Of a stretch of 64,000 nt of DNA, positions 19,852 through 28,127 are shown piece by piece. The translations under genes were made by a program, and so were the position numbers. The notes beneath the pieces were generated by a model that ran no database searches, had not been told where the DNA came from, and saw only the letters and a program-made list of their open reading frames with translations. Source of the stretch: Streptomyces canus 299MFChir4.1 (GTDB lineage Bacteria; Actinomycetota; Actinomycetes; Streptomycetales; Streptomycetaceae); NCBI RefSeq assembly GCF_000383615.1, contig NZ_KB911585.1:34939-98938 (forward strand). The letters run 5' to 3'. Position 1 is the stretch's first letter, and each line of letters opens with the position of its first letter.

Positions 19852-20529
19852 ATGAAGGGTGACCTGTTTTCCAGTGAGCACATGGTGCAGCCGGCCACGG
19901 CGCCGGGCATGACGGTCGAGAACGCCAAGTGCATCAGGTACGCGGTGCACGGCGAGATGCTCGCCCGCCAGGGGGCGATGGTCGCCTACCGCGGCAATCT
20001 CCAGTTCGAGCGCAAGGGCCAGGGCATGGGCGGCATGCTCAAGCGGGCCGTCACCGGCGAGGGACTGCCGCTGATGGCGGTGCACGGACAGGGCGAGGCC
20101 TGGTTCGCGCACGAGGCCCAGAACTGCTTCATCGTCGACGTGGAGCCCGGCGACGAGTTCACGGTCAACGGCCGCAACGTCCTGTGTTTCGACGCCTCGT
20201 TGGCGTACCGGATATCGACCGTGAAGGGAGCCGGCATCGCCGGTGGCGGTCTGTTCAACAGTGTCTTCACGGGGCACGGCAGGCTCGGCCTTGTCTGTGA
20301 GGGCAACCCGCTGGTGATCCCGGTCTCGGCGGACTTCCCGGTGTACGTCGACACGGACGCGGTCGTCGGCTGGACGGCGGGCCTGGGCACCTCGCTGCAC
20401 CGCTCGCAGTCCATCGGGTCGATGCTGCGCGGCGGCTCAGGGGAGGCGGTGCAGCTGATGCTCCAGGGCTCGGGATACGTCGTCGTCCGGCCGAGCGAGG
20501 CGACCCCGCAGAAGGCGCAGCAGCACTGA
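19852..20529 (+). CDS. AIM24-family protein
   Basis: 225 residues matching the AIM24/TRAP-like beta-helix family throughout (AKCIRYAVHGEMLARQGAMVAYRGN, GEGLPLMAVHGQGEAWFA, GLVCEGNPLVIPV, HRSQSIGSML). AIM24 proteins are widespread, and their biochemical role in bacteria is unclear. No membrane or signal segment is seen. The gene lies 56 bp after the TerD-CAP fusion on the same strand; TerD and AIM24 genes are often neighbours in Streptomyces, so a common stress-related role is plausible. Confidence 0.85.
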   Translation: MKGDLFSSEHMVQPATAPGMTVENAKCIRYAVHGEMLARQGAMVAYRGNLQFERKGQGMGGMLKRAVTGEGLPLMAVHGQGEAWFAHEAQNCFIVDVEPGDEFTVNGRNVLCFDASLAYRISTVKGAGIAGGGLFNSVFTGHGRLGLVCEGNPLVIPVSADFPVYVDTDAVVGWTAGLGTSLHRSQSIGSMLRGGSGEAVQLMLQGSGYVVVRPSEATPQKAQQH

Positions 20530-20603
20530 GGCCCCAGGCAGTGATCTGCGCCTCACAGGCAACCCGTCCGGCTCCGTCCTCGTCTTGACCGGCAACGGAT
20601 GAC

Positions 20604-20625
20604 GCCCCGGCCCCAGGGTCGGGGC
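20604..20625 (+). terminator. GC hairpin followed by TCATTTTC
   Basis: GCCCCG (20604-20609) pairs with CGGGGC (20620-20625) across a 10-nt loop, then TCATTTTC. It is a plausible intrinsic terminator after the AIM24 gene. Confidence 0.5.
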
Positions 20626-20652
20626 TCATTTTCAAGGCACTATGCACACCAT

Positions 20653-20684
20653 GTATACACAGCGCGTATAGACGAGGTGTATAC
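20653..20684. promoter_or_regulatory. GTATAC-type operator cluster
   Basis: GTATACAC (20653-20660) and GTGTATAC (20677-20684) form an 8-bp inverted repeat, with a third half-like CGTATAG (20665-20671) between them. It lies just upstream of the TPR gene. The spacing suggests a dimeric or tetrameric DNA-binding protein. Which regulator is unknown; none of matching type is adjacent. Confidence 0.5.
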
Positions 20685-20700
20685 GGACGGAAAGGCATAC

Positions 20701-21741
20701 ATGTACGGCAAGGCATTCGCCCCGGAGTACCAGGGTGCGCTCACCGCTCTCTCCGTGAACTCCTCGCTGGACGACGTCCTGGCCGCCGGCACCGAGCAGT
20801 TGAGAGCGGCCGAGCGGGCCGGACGGCACGGGGAGGCCGCGCGCTCCGGACTCGCGGTCGCCGAGGCGCAGCGCAGGCTCGGTCAGGTCGCCGACGCCGA
20901 CCGGGCCTGGAAGGCGAGCTACCGGGCCGCGCGTCGGGCCGACGACACCGCGGCCATGGCCTGGGCACTGTGGAGCGGCGGCACACTGGCCCGGCAACGG
21001 GGCCAGTTCTCCCTGGCCCGGCGGCTGTTGGGGCTCGCGGCCGAGTTCGGCGAGCGGGGCGGGGACGTCGTCGTGCGCGGGTACTCGCTGGCGGGTCTTG
21101 CCGAGACCGGCCGTATCCAGGGCGACTACGAGGCCGTCGGCCGGCTGCACGAGCAGCTGCTGGCCGAGGCCCGGCGGCGCGGCGAGGCACGGCACACGGT
21201 GTGGGCGCTGTCCGGCATCGCTCAGATGCACCGCAACACCGGGTCCTACGACACCGCGTTCGCCATGTTCGAGGAGGCGGCCCAGATCGCCACGGGGGCC
21301 GACGACCGGCGTGGTCACGCCTGGGCGCTGCGCGGGCTCGCCGACCTCGCCTCCGTCCGCGACGGCGACACCGAACGGGCCCTCGCCCTGCTGTCCGAGG
21401 CGGAGACGACATGCCGTGAGATGAACCTGTCCAGCGCGCTGGCCTACAACCACAAGATGCGCGGCAACGTCCTGTACCGGGCCGGGCGTTACTCCGAGGC
21501 CCGCGACCTGTACGAGCAGGCGCTCGCCGAGTTCCGCGCCATGGGCGAACCGCGCGGGGAGGCCCTGGCCCGGCTCGGGCTCGCGAAGGCACTGGCCCGC
21601 CTGGGCCGCGACCGTGCGGAGACCGCGGCCGAACTGGACGATCTGGCCCGCATGCTGGAGCGCACCGGGCTGCGGCACGCGCGGGAGATGGTGACCCGCG
21701 CCCAGGAGGAGTTCGGCGTGCGGGCGGAGGCGGTACGGTGA
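20701..21741 (+). CDS. Tetratricopeptide-repeat protein
   Basis: 346 residues, almost all helical TPR repeats (patterns of W/L-G-Y-A-F-A-P such as LLGLAAEFGERGGDVVVRGY and GRYSEARDLYEQALAEF). There is no enzyme domain, HTH or signal peptide. ATG 20701 has GGAAAGG upstream and follows the GTATAC repeats. GTGA overlap couples it to the prenyl diphosphate synthase, so the two proteins are probably made in fixed ratio and may interact. A scaffold or regulatory role is inferred, not shown. Confidence 0.85.
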   Translation: MYGKAFAPEYQGALTALSVNSSLDDVLAAGTEQLRAAERAGRHGEAARSGLAVAEAQRRLGQVADADRAWKASYRAARRADDTAAMAWALWSGGTLARQRGQFSLARRLLGLAAEFGERGGDVVVRGYSLAGLAETGRIQGDYEAVGRLHEQLLAEARRRGEARHTVWALSGIAQMHRNTGSYDTAFAMFEEAAQIATGADDRRGHAWALRGLADLASVRDGDTERALALLSEAETTCREMNLSSALAYNHKMRGNVLYRAGRYSEARDLYEQALAEFRAMGEPRGEALARLGLAKALARLGRDRAETAAELDDLARMLERTGLRHAREMVTRAQEEFGVRAEAVR

Positions 21742-22712
21742 CGACGCTCGCCGCTCCCGAAGTCCTTACCCGCTGCCGCGCGTTGGTGCGACCGGCACTC
21801 CAGGAGGCGGTCGGCCGGCTGCACCCCTGGGTGGGCGAGATGGCCGCCTACTCCTTCGGCTGGTGCGAGGTCGGCGGCGCCCCGGCCGAGGCGTCCGGCG
21901 GCAAGGGCGTGCGGCAGGCGCTCGCCGTGCTGGGCGCCGAGGCGGCCGGCGCACCCGCACGGGCCGGGGTGCCCGCGGCGGTCGCGGTGGAGCTGGTGCA
22001 CGTCTTCTCGCTGCTCCACGACGACATCATGGACGGTGACCCGGCCCGGCGCGGCCGCCCCACGGTGTGGAAGGCGTACGGCACCGGACCCGCCGTCCTC
22101 GCGGGGGACGCCCTGTTCGCTCTCGCCGTCGAGACCCTGGCCGACGCCGGCTCCGACGCCCTGCGTCGGCTGTCCGCGGCCCTGTCCGACCTGGTGCGGG
22201 GGCAGGCGGACGACCTCCTGTTCGCCACCCGCCCCTGGATCGGCCCTGAGCGGGTGCGGCCGGACGAGTACCGGGCCATGGCCGAGCACAAGACCGGGGC
22301 GCTGCTGGGGTGCGCGGCGGCGCTGGGCGCCCTGCTCGGCGGGGCGCCCCCGGCCACGGTGGCCGCGCTGGACCGGGCCGGACGGCATCTGGGGGTCGCC
22401 TTCCAGATCGTCGACGACGTCCTGGGCATCTGGGGCGATCCCCTGACCACGGGCAAGCCGGTGCACGGCGATCTGCGGGAGCGGAAGAAGACGTTCCCCG
22501 TGCTCACCGCGCTCGACTCACCGACTCCCGCCGCGGCGCGCCTGGCGCGGCTCCTGGAGTCGGACGGAGCCCCTCAGGAGATCGCTGCGCTGATCGAGGA
22601 GTGCGGCGGCAGAACGGCCGCCCTCGCCGAGGCCCGCCTTCGCATGGCCCGCGCGGAGACGGCGTACGAGCTGCGGCCCCTGCTGGACTATCTCCTGCGG
22701 CGGGATCTCTGA
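21738..22712 (+). CDS. Polyprenyl diphosphate synthase
   Basis: 324 residues of the trans-isoprenyl diphosphate synthase fold. The first Asp-rich motif is DDIMD (95-99), followed by the usual RRGRPTVW. The second is DDVLG (226-230) with GIWGDPLTTGKP. It condenses IPP with an allylic diphosphate. Chain length cannot be set by eye, but the FARM region with small residues before DDIMD (VELVHVFSLLH) suits a C15-C20 product. The GTG start overlaps the TPR stop. No terpene cyclase is adjacent; the nearest is 20 kb away in the encapsulin operon. Possible uses are carotenoid, hopanoid, quinone or terpene precursors. Confidence 0.9.
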   Translation: MTTLAAPEVLTRCRALVRPALQEAVGRLHPWVGEMAAYSFGWCEVGGAPAEASGGKGVRQALAVLGAEAAGAPARAGVPAAVAVELVHVFSLLHDDIMDGDPARRGRPTVWKAYGTGPAVLAGDALFALAVETLADAGSDALRRLSAALSDLVRGQADDLLFATRPWIGPERVRPDEYRAMAEHKTGALLGCAAALGALLGGAPPATVAALDRAGRHLGVAFQIVDDVLGIWGDPLTTGKPVHGDLRERKKTFPVLTALDSPTPAAARLARLLESDGAPQEIAALIEECGGRTAALAEARLRMARAETAYELRPLLDYLLRRDL

Positions 22713-22783
22713 TACCGAGTTGACCTGGGCCGTCCCCGGGGACAGGGTTCGAATGGAGCTCTCCCCAGCCGGAAGGAACCGTC

Positions 22784-23743
22784 TTGATCGGGATCACGGA
22801 CATCGAGCAGCAGGCCGGACTGATCGCAGAACATGTCGTCCGCACCCCGACCCTGCCCAGCCCCGGTCTGTCCGCGCTGCTCGGTGCTCCCGTCACCGTC
22901 AAGCTCGAACTGCTCCAGCGCACCGGCTCGTTCAAGGCGCGCGGGGCGACGGCCAAACTGCTGTCGCTGAGCGAGGCGGAGCGGGCGGCCGGGGTCGTGG
23001 CGGTCAGCGGCGGCAACCACGGGATCGCCCTCGCCCACATGGCGGCGGCCCTCGACGTCAAGGCGACGGTGGTCATGCCGCGTTCGGCGCCCGCCCGCTC
23101 CGTGGAGATCGTCGAGGCGGCCGGGGCCTCGCTGCGGCTGACGGACGACATGGACGGCGCCTTCTCGCTCGCGAAGCGCTTGCGGGACGAGGGGCTGACG
23201 CTGGTCCATCCCTTCGACGACCCCGTGGTGATCGCGGGGCAGGGGACCGTCGGACTGGAGTTCGCCGACGACGCGGACGACCTCACCGACGTCCTGGTCA
23301 GCGTCGGGGGCGGCGGACTGATCGCGGGCGTCGCGGCGGCGCTGCGGGCGCGGCGTCCGGGTGTCAGGGTCTGGGGTGTGGAGACCGAGGGCGCCGAGGC
23401 CATGTCCCGGGCGCTCGCCGCGGGTGGGCCGGTACCGGTCGCGCTGTCGTCCGTCGCGTCCACGCTGAGCGCCCCGTCCGTCTCACAGCTGACGTACGAC
23501 CATGCGGCGGCTCTGGTCGCCGAGGTCCTCGTGGTGTCGGACCGGGAGGCCGTCCAGGGCTGTCTCGATCTCGCCGACCACGCCAAGGTGTGGGGCGAAC
23601 CGGCGGCCGGGTGTCTTCTGCCCGCCGCCCGGAGAGTGCTGGAGCGGGTCGGCGACGACTGCCGTCTGGGCCTCGTGGTGTGCGGCGGCAACGCGACCAC
23701 CGGCGACGTCATGGCCTGGGCGGGGCGATTCGGGCTGCGGTGA
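22784..23743 (+). CDS. PLP-dependent threonine/serine dehydratase-like enzyme
   Basis: 319 residues of fold-type II PLP enzyme. The Schiff-base Lys is in GSFKARGA, the substrate loop is SGGNHGIALA, and the phosphate cradle is the tetraglycine SVGGGGLIAG. Length and lack of an ACT domain suit catabolic threonine/serine dehydratase or serine racemase. TTG 22784 was chosen because GGAAGGAA lies 6-8 nt upstream and the reading frame has no better start. It is separated from the prenyl synthase by 71 bp that include a 12-bp palindrome GTCCCCGGGGAC (22732-22743). Confidence 0.9.
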   Translation: MIGITDIEQQAGLIAEHVVRTPTLPSPGLSALLGAPVTVKLELLQRTGSFKARGATAKLLSLSEAERAAGVVAVSGGNHGIALAHMAAALDVKATVVMPRSAPARSVEIVEAAGASLRLTDDMDGAFSLAKRLRDEGLTLVHPFDDPVVIAGQGTVGLEFADDADDLTDVLVSVGGGGLIAGVAAALRARRPGVRVWGVETEGAEAMSRALAAGGPVPVALSSVASTLSAPSVSQLTYDHAAALVAEVLVVSDREAVQGCLDLADHAKVWGEPAAGCLLPAARRVLERVGDDCRLGLVVCGGNATTGDVMAWAGRFGLR

Positions 23744-23770
23744 GAAAAGTGGTCAACCGCGGTCGCTCTA

Positions 23771-23829
23771 CTGACTTGTGAGTCAGAAACCGGGCAACCA
23801 GAAAGCGGATTCCATCGGTTGCCGCTTTC
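23771..23829 (+). promoter_or_regulatory. Overlapping hairpins ahead of the pseudokinase
   Basis: CTGACT/AGTCAG (23771-23786) forms a small hairpin. After it, GGCAACC (23793-23799) can pair with GGTTGCC (23817-23823), while GAAAGCGG (23801-23808) can pair with CCGCTTTC (23822-23829). The order A-B-A'-B' with a 2-nt overlap means either two mutually exclusive stems or an H-type pseudoknot. It could be a terminator of the upstream gene or a leader switch. Confidence 0.45.
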
Positions 23830-23895
23830 ATTGAACACACCCCGCCGCACCCCCCGTACCTCTGTGAAAGGTGAGAGCCAGGGGTTCAGCGAGGG

Positions 23896-25539
23896 ATGAC
23901 CATGGTCAAGGCGCACGTCTCCACACACGAGTTGGTCGCCGGACGGTACCGGCCCCTGGACGTCCTGCACCGCGAGACCAACCGGACCTGCTGGTACGGC
24001 GAGGACGTCGCGTCCGAACGCCCTTGCCTCCTCACCGAGATCGGACTGCCGGCCGGCATCGACGAGGACACCTCGCTGCGCACCGCCGCGGGAGTCGTCC
24101 GGATGTCCAAGACCATGCGGGTGCTCTCCCCCGGCCGGATCGCCGCGGTCGTGGACGCCGTGGCGCAGGAGGGTGTCCTGTGGACCGTCACCGAGCCGGT
24201 CGACGGCATCCCGCTGGGCGAACTCCTGGACCGGCAGGGGACGTTCGACCACGTGCGGGCGGCCCGCATCGGCCTGGAACTGCTGGAGGTTCTGGAGGCG
24301 GCACACGCCGAGGGCATCACCCACGGTGAACTCAGCCCCGGCCAGGTGTTCGTGCACCCCCAGGGTCCGGTGGTCGTCACCGGCTTCGGCCTGGCGGGCG
24401 CGACCCTCGCCCCGAGGCTGTCGGCACCGTCGTACGCCTCCCCCGAACAGGCCCGTGACGAGCGCATCGGGCCGGCGGCCGACCTGTGGGCGCTCGGCGC
24501 GATCCTCTACACGCTGGTCGAGGGGCGTCCCCCGTTCCGTGACCGCGACCGTCCCGCGGCCACCCTGAAGGGGGTCGACCGGCTGCCCCTGCGGGCCCCG
24601 GTGCGGGCCGGGCCGCTCGCCCCGACCGTGCAGGGGCTGCTGCGCAAGAGCTCCCACGAACGGTTGAGCCGCGCGGCCGTGCGCAGCGCGCTCCTCCGGG
24701 TCCTCGACGAGTCCCCGGAGGCGGCCCTGCCGGAGGAGGAGCCCAGGGCCCGGCGGCGCGTCCTGCACGGTGTGGCCCCCGGCCGCGGCAGCCGGCTCCT
24801 CATCGCGGGGACCGCCCTGGCCGTCGTCACGGTGGCCGCCGCGGTCCTGACGATCACCAAGGCGCTGCCCGGCAGCGACAGTTCGACGACCGGTGAGGCG
24901 CCCGCCCCCTCCGCGTCGGCCTCCGCCTCCGCGCCCGCCCCGGCACCCCCGGCTCCCTCCCCGTCGGTCACCGCACCGGGAAACCGCACCGACGAGACCT
25001 CCCGCCCGCCCGCGTCACCGACGCCCACCCCGTCGCCGAGCAGGACGGCCGCTCCCACCGCGGGCACGGGACTGCCGAGCGGATACCGCGTGTACCGCTC
25101 CCCCGAGGGCTTCTCCCTCGCCCTGCCCAAGGGCTGGAAACCGCTGGAGACCCAGCGCCAGGAGGACCTTGCGTACCGCGTCACCTTCGGCGCCTCCGGC
25201 GACCCGCGCACGCTCGCCGTCACCTACAGCAAGGCCGTCGGCACGGACGCCGTGGCCGTGTGGCGCGACGACGTGGAGCCGGGGCTGCGGGACAACCCCG
25301 GCTACGAGCGCCTCGGCGACATCCGCGCGACGACCTACCAGGGCCGCGAGGCCGCCGACATGCAGTGGGTCGAGGACGTCGACGGCACCCGGGTGCGCAC
25401 CTTCGGCCGCGGCTTCCTCATCGGCGGGGGCCGCGGCTACTCGCTGCGCTGGACGACCCCGGCGGCCGACTGGAACGACGACGCGAACCAGGAAGCGCTG
25501 GACACCTTCCTGAGCACCTTCCGGGTGCCCTCGGGCTGA
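23896..25539 (+). CDS. Membrane-anchored Ser/Thr pseudokinase
   Basis: 547 residues. Residues about 15-275 follow the Hanks kinase fold, including the late features SPEQARDERIGPAADLWALGAILYTLVEGRPPF. The HRD motif is HGE (143-145), the DFG position reads GFG (163-165) and the beta-3 Lys is absent (LLTEI), so catalysis is very unlikely. A transmembrane helix (about 300-320) leads to a Pro/Ser/Ala linker and an extracellular domain of about 150 residues (YRVYRSPEGFSLALPKGW ... LRWTTPAADWNDD). Similar Streptomyces proteins are annotated as protein kinases. A scaffold or signalling-receptor role is more likely here. GAGGG sits before the start. Confidence 0.85.
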   Translation: MTMVKAHVSTHELVAGRYRPLDVLHRETNRTCWYGEDVASERPCLLTEIGLPAGIDEDTSLRTAAGVVRMSKTMRVLSPGRIAAVVDAVAQEGVLWTVTEPVDGIPLGELLDRQGTFDHVRAARIGLELLEVLEAAHAEGITHGELSPGQVFVHPQGPVVVTGFGLAGATLAPRLSAPSYASPEQARDERIGPAADLWALGAILYTLVEGRPPFRDRDRPAATLKGVDRLPLRAPVRAGPLAPTVQGLLRKSSHERLSRAAVRSALLRVLDESPEAALPEEEPRARRRVLHGVAPGRGSRLLIAGTALAVVTVAAAVLTITKALPGSDSSTTGEAPAPSASASASAPAPAPPAPSPSVTAPGNRTDETSRPPASPTPTPSPSRTAAPTAGTGLPSGYRVYRSPEGFSLALPKGWKPLETQRQEDLAYRVTFGASGDPRTLAVTYSKAVGTDAVAVWRDDVEPGLRDNPGYERLGDIRATTYQGREAADMQWVEDVDGTRVRTFGRGFLIGGGRGYSLRWTTPAADWNDDANQEALDTFLSTFRVPSG

Positions 25540-25556
25540 GCCGCCCTCAGCCCGAG
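25530..25556. terminator. Bidirectional terminator between convergent genes
   Basis: CTCGGGCTGAG (25530-25540) and CTCAGCCCGAG (25546-25556) form a perfect 11-bp stem with a 5-nt loop. The stem contains the stop codons of both convergent genes. There is no T-run, as is usual in Streptomyces. Confidence 0.7.
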
Positions 25557-26974
25557 CGCGGCGCCCGCATCCGCCGCAGCGGACCGCCGTGCAGGGGCTG
25601 GGTGCGCCAGCGCGCGGTGAACGTCCGGTCCGTGAGCGAGCACGTGACCAGCAGGTGGTGCGGGGTCTCCAGGAACGCCAGGTCGACGACGAGGGTCTCC
25701 GCGTCGCTCCAGCCACCGCTCACCGCGACCGGCACGGGCTCGTCGACGACCGTCCAGCCGCTCTCCCCGGCTCCGAGCCCCAGTTCCAGCCGGTCGCCGT
25801 CGTCCAGGAGGCTCACCCGGCCGCCCGGATCCACCTCGATCGCGGTCAGGGTCGGCTGGGCGGCGCACGTGCCGCCGTGGGGCGTGAAGGCGGTGTTCCA
25901 GTCCTGGGACCGGTCGGCGGGCGCGGGCTTGCCCTCGGCGGGCGGCAGCGCGAGCCGGGTCAGCCGAGCGGCCAGGGCCGCGTCCGCCGCCTCACCGCCG
26001 CTCAGCGGGCCGGGGCCGAAGGCGGGGAGCAGATGCTCCCAGACCAGGTCCAGGACCCTCTGCATGTCCACGGTCTCCGAGGTGATCGCGAGCACCGCGT
26101 CCTGTTCGGGCAGTACGACGCAGAACTGCCCGTACGCCCCGTCCCCGCGGTAGCCGTGCCGGGCCATCCAGAACTGGAAGCCGTAGCCCTGCTGCCAGTC
26201 CGACCAGCCGTCCACCATCGGTGTCCCGTGCGCGATCTGCACCCGTGTCGCCTCGGCCACCCACGACTCGGGCAGCAGCCGCTCGCCCTCCCACACCCCG
26301 CCCGCCAGATACAGCTGGCCGAGCCGGGCGACGGCGTCGGTCGTGGCGTGCAGCCCGCTGAAGCCGAGCTCGCGGCCCCTGCGGTCGGCGATCCAGGACA
26401 CCTCGCCGATACCGAGCGGCTCGAACAGCCGGGGCCGCAGGTACTCGCTGAGCCTCTGGCCCGTGACTCGCTGGACGATCGCGGCGAGGGTGTAGGTGGC
26501 GGGCTGGTTGTAGGCGAAGACGGTGCCCGGGTCCCGGTCCGGCGGGACCAGCAGGAAGCCCCGGACGAGCTCGTCGCGGTCCAGAGCGCGCGTCCGGTCC
26601 AGCGTCTCCTCCACGTGACCGCTGGCCATCGACGCCACATGCCGTACCAGCATGGCGCGGCTGCGCGGGTCGGTGACCTCGGCCTCGAACTCCGGGAAGT
26701 ACGAGATCACCGGGTCGTCCAGCCCGATCAGCCCCTCGGCGGCGGCGAACCCGGCGGCCGTGGCCGTGAAGCTCTTGCTGAGCGAGTAGAGCAGCTGGGG
26801 CCGCGCCGGGGCGTACGGCGCCCACCAGCCCGAGGCCACGACCTGGCCGTGGCGCAGCAGCATCAGGCTGTGCGGTTCGAGGTGCGGTTCGGCTTCGAGG
26901 GCGTCGAGGAAGGCCTGTATGCCGGCCGCGTCGACGCCCTGGGCGGCGGGGGTGCTCGTGGGCAGGGAACTCAT
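25547..26974 (-). CDS. Serine hydrolase (beta-lactamase family)
   Basis: 475 residues. The class C/esterase core has SLSK (64-67) and YNQ in VFAYNQPATY. The C-terminal 150 residues form a beta-rich extension seen in EstB/AmpC-like intracellular hydrolases. There is no signal peptide, in contrast to the serine hydrolase at 17.1 kb. A strong GGAGG lies 8 nt before the ATG. It is divergent from the LLM oxidoreductase with an 86-bp gap. Substrate unknown. Confidence 0.9.
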   Translation of the reverse strand: MSSLPTSTPAAQGVDAAGIQAFLDALEAEPHLEPHSLMLLRHGQVVASGWWAPYAPARPQLLYSLSKSFTATAAGFAAAEGLIGLDDPVISYFPEFEAEVTDPRSRAMLVRHVASMASGHVEETLDRTRALDRDELVRGFLLVPPDRDPGTVFAYNQPATYTLAAIVQRVTGQRLSEYLRPRLFEPLGIGEVSWIADRRGRELGFSGLHATTDAVARLGQLYLAGGVWEGERLLPESWVAEATRVQIAHGTPMVDGWSDWQQGYGFQFWMARHGYRGDGAYGQFCVVLPEQDAVLAITSETVDMQRVLDLVWEHLLPAFGPGPLSGGEAADAALAARLTRLALPPAEGKPAPADRSQDWNTAFTPHGGTCAAQPTLTAIEVDPGGRVSLLDDGDRLELGLGAGESGWTVVDEPVPVAVSGGWSDAETLVVDLAFLETPHHLLVTCSLTDRTFTARWRTQPLHGGPLRRMRAPRSG

Positions 26975-27060
26975 GCACGCATCCTCCCCCGTGCACCGGC
27001 CTTGATCGAGAGGGCCTCGGAAGCCCGTTTTCCCCTCCGGTCACCGGGGACTCGGACCCC

Positions 27061-28032
27061 ATGGTGCAAATCGGATACACGATGATGACCGAGCAGGCAG
27101 GCCCCCGTGAGCTGGTGGACCATGTGGTGCGGGCCGAGGAGGTGGGCTTCGACTTCTCCGTGACCTCGGACCACTACTTCCCGTGGCTGCGGTCGCAGGG
27201 ACACTCGCCGTACGCGTGGAGCGTGCTGGGGGCGGCCGCCCAGGCGACCTCGCGCATTCCGCTGATGACGTACGTGACCTGTCCCTCCTTCCGGTACCAC
27301 CCGGCGGTGGTGGCGCAGAAGGCGGCGACCATGCAGCTGCTCTCGGAGGGCCGGTTCCGGCTGGGACTGGGCTCGGGCGAGAACCTCAACGAGCATGTGG
27401 TGGGCGGCGGCTGGCCGTCGGCCGACGTACGGCACGAGATGCTGGAAGAGGCGGTGGAGATCATCCGCGCGCTGTTCCAGGGCGGCCACGTGAACCACCG
27501 CGGGAACCACTTCGACGTCGAGTCGGCCCGGCTGTGGGACCTGCCCGACGAGCCGCCGCAGATCGGTCTCGCCGTCTCCGGGGAGCAGTCGTGCGCCCTG
27601 GCCGGCCGCCTGGCCGACCTCGTCATCGCCACCGAGCCCAAGGCGGGCCTCCTCGACGCGTTCGACCGCAACGGCGGCGAGGGCAAGCCGCGGGTGGGAC
27701 AGCTGCCCGTCTGCTACGACCCCGACCGGGACACCGCGATCAAGCGGGCGCACTCCCAGTTCCGCTGGTTCGGCAACGGCTGGAAGGTCAACTCGGAGCT
27801 GCCGCACCCGGATTCCTTCGAGTCGGCCACCCAGTTCGTCACCCCCGACGACGTGGCGGCGTCGATCCCGTGCGGCGACGACCCCGACGCCTTCGTCGAG
27901 GCCGTACGTCCGTACGCGGAAGCCGGCTTCACCGAGATCGCGCTGGTGCAGATCGGCGGCGAGTCCCAGCCCGCGTTCCTGGACTGGTCGGAGAAGACGC
28001 TGCTGCCCGCGCTGCGCGACGCGTTCGCCTGA
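27061..28032 (+). CDS. F420-dependent LLM-class oxidoreductase (TIGR03557-like)
   Basis: 323 residues of the luciferase-like TIM barrel. It resembles the actinobacterial TIGR03557 subgroup related to F420-dependent glucose-6-phosphate dehydrogenase (GYTMMTEQAGP, SVTSDHYFPW, GLGSGENLNEHVVG, FTEIALVQIGG). It probably oxidises or reduces a small substrate with coenzyme F420. The substrate is unknown. Cytoplasmic. ATG 27061 has only a weak ribosome site. Confidence 0.88.
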   Translation: MVQIGYTMMTEQAGPRELVDHVVRAEEVGFDFSVTSDHYFPWLRSQGHSPYAWSVLGAAAQATSRIPLMTYVTCPSFRYHPAVVAQKAATMQLLSEGRFRLGLGSGENLNEHVVGGGWPSADVRHEMLEEAVEIIRALFQGGHVNHRGNHFDVESARLWDLPDEPPQIGLAVSGEQSCALAGRLADLVIATEPKAGLLDAFDRNGGEGKPRVGQLPVCYDPDRDTAIKRAHSQFRWFGNGWKVNSELPHPDSFESATQFVTPDDVAASIPCGDDPDAFVEAVRPYAEAGFTEIALVQIGGESQPAFLDWSEKTLLPALRDAFA

Positions 28033-28127
28033 GCGGGCCGGGCTGCCGGGGCGGTGCCCCGCGGGTGCAATAGGCTTCCGACCCGCACCTCGTGCGGTCC
28101 GAACGAGCCTGACCAGGAGAAACACCC

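Noticed and set aside
21738..22712. Prenyl diphosphate synthase as an encapsulin cargo partner of the 41.7-kb system
   Set aside because: Some family 2 encapsulins do carry polyprenyl transferases, but this gene is 20 kb away, coupled to a TPR gene and has no visible disordered cargo segment.
22732..22743. GTCCCCGGGGAC palindrome as a terminator
   Set aside because: It has no loop and no flanking stem extension, so it cannot form a useful hairpin; it may be chance or a protein site.
22504..24768. A 754-codon minus-strand ORF
   Set aside because: Repetitive Arg/Pro/Gly-rich composition and no domain. It is antisense to three well-supported genes.
26975..27060. Possible promoter elements between the divergent serine hydrolase and LLM genes
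   Set aside because: No -35/-10 pair or palindrome convincing enough to report.
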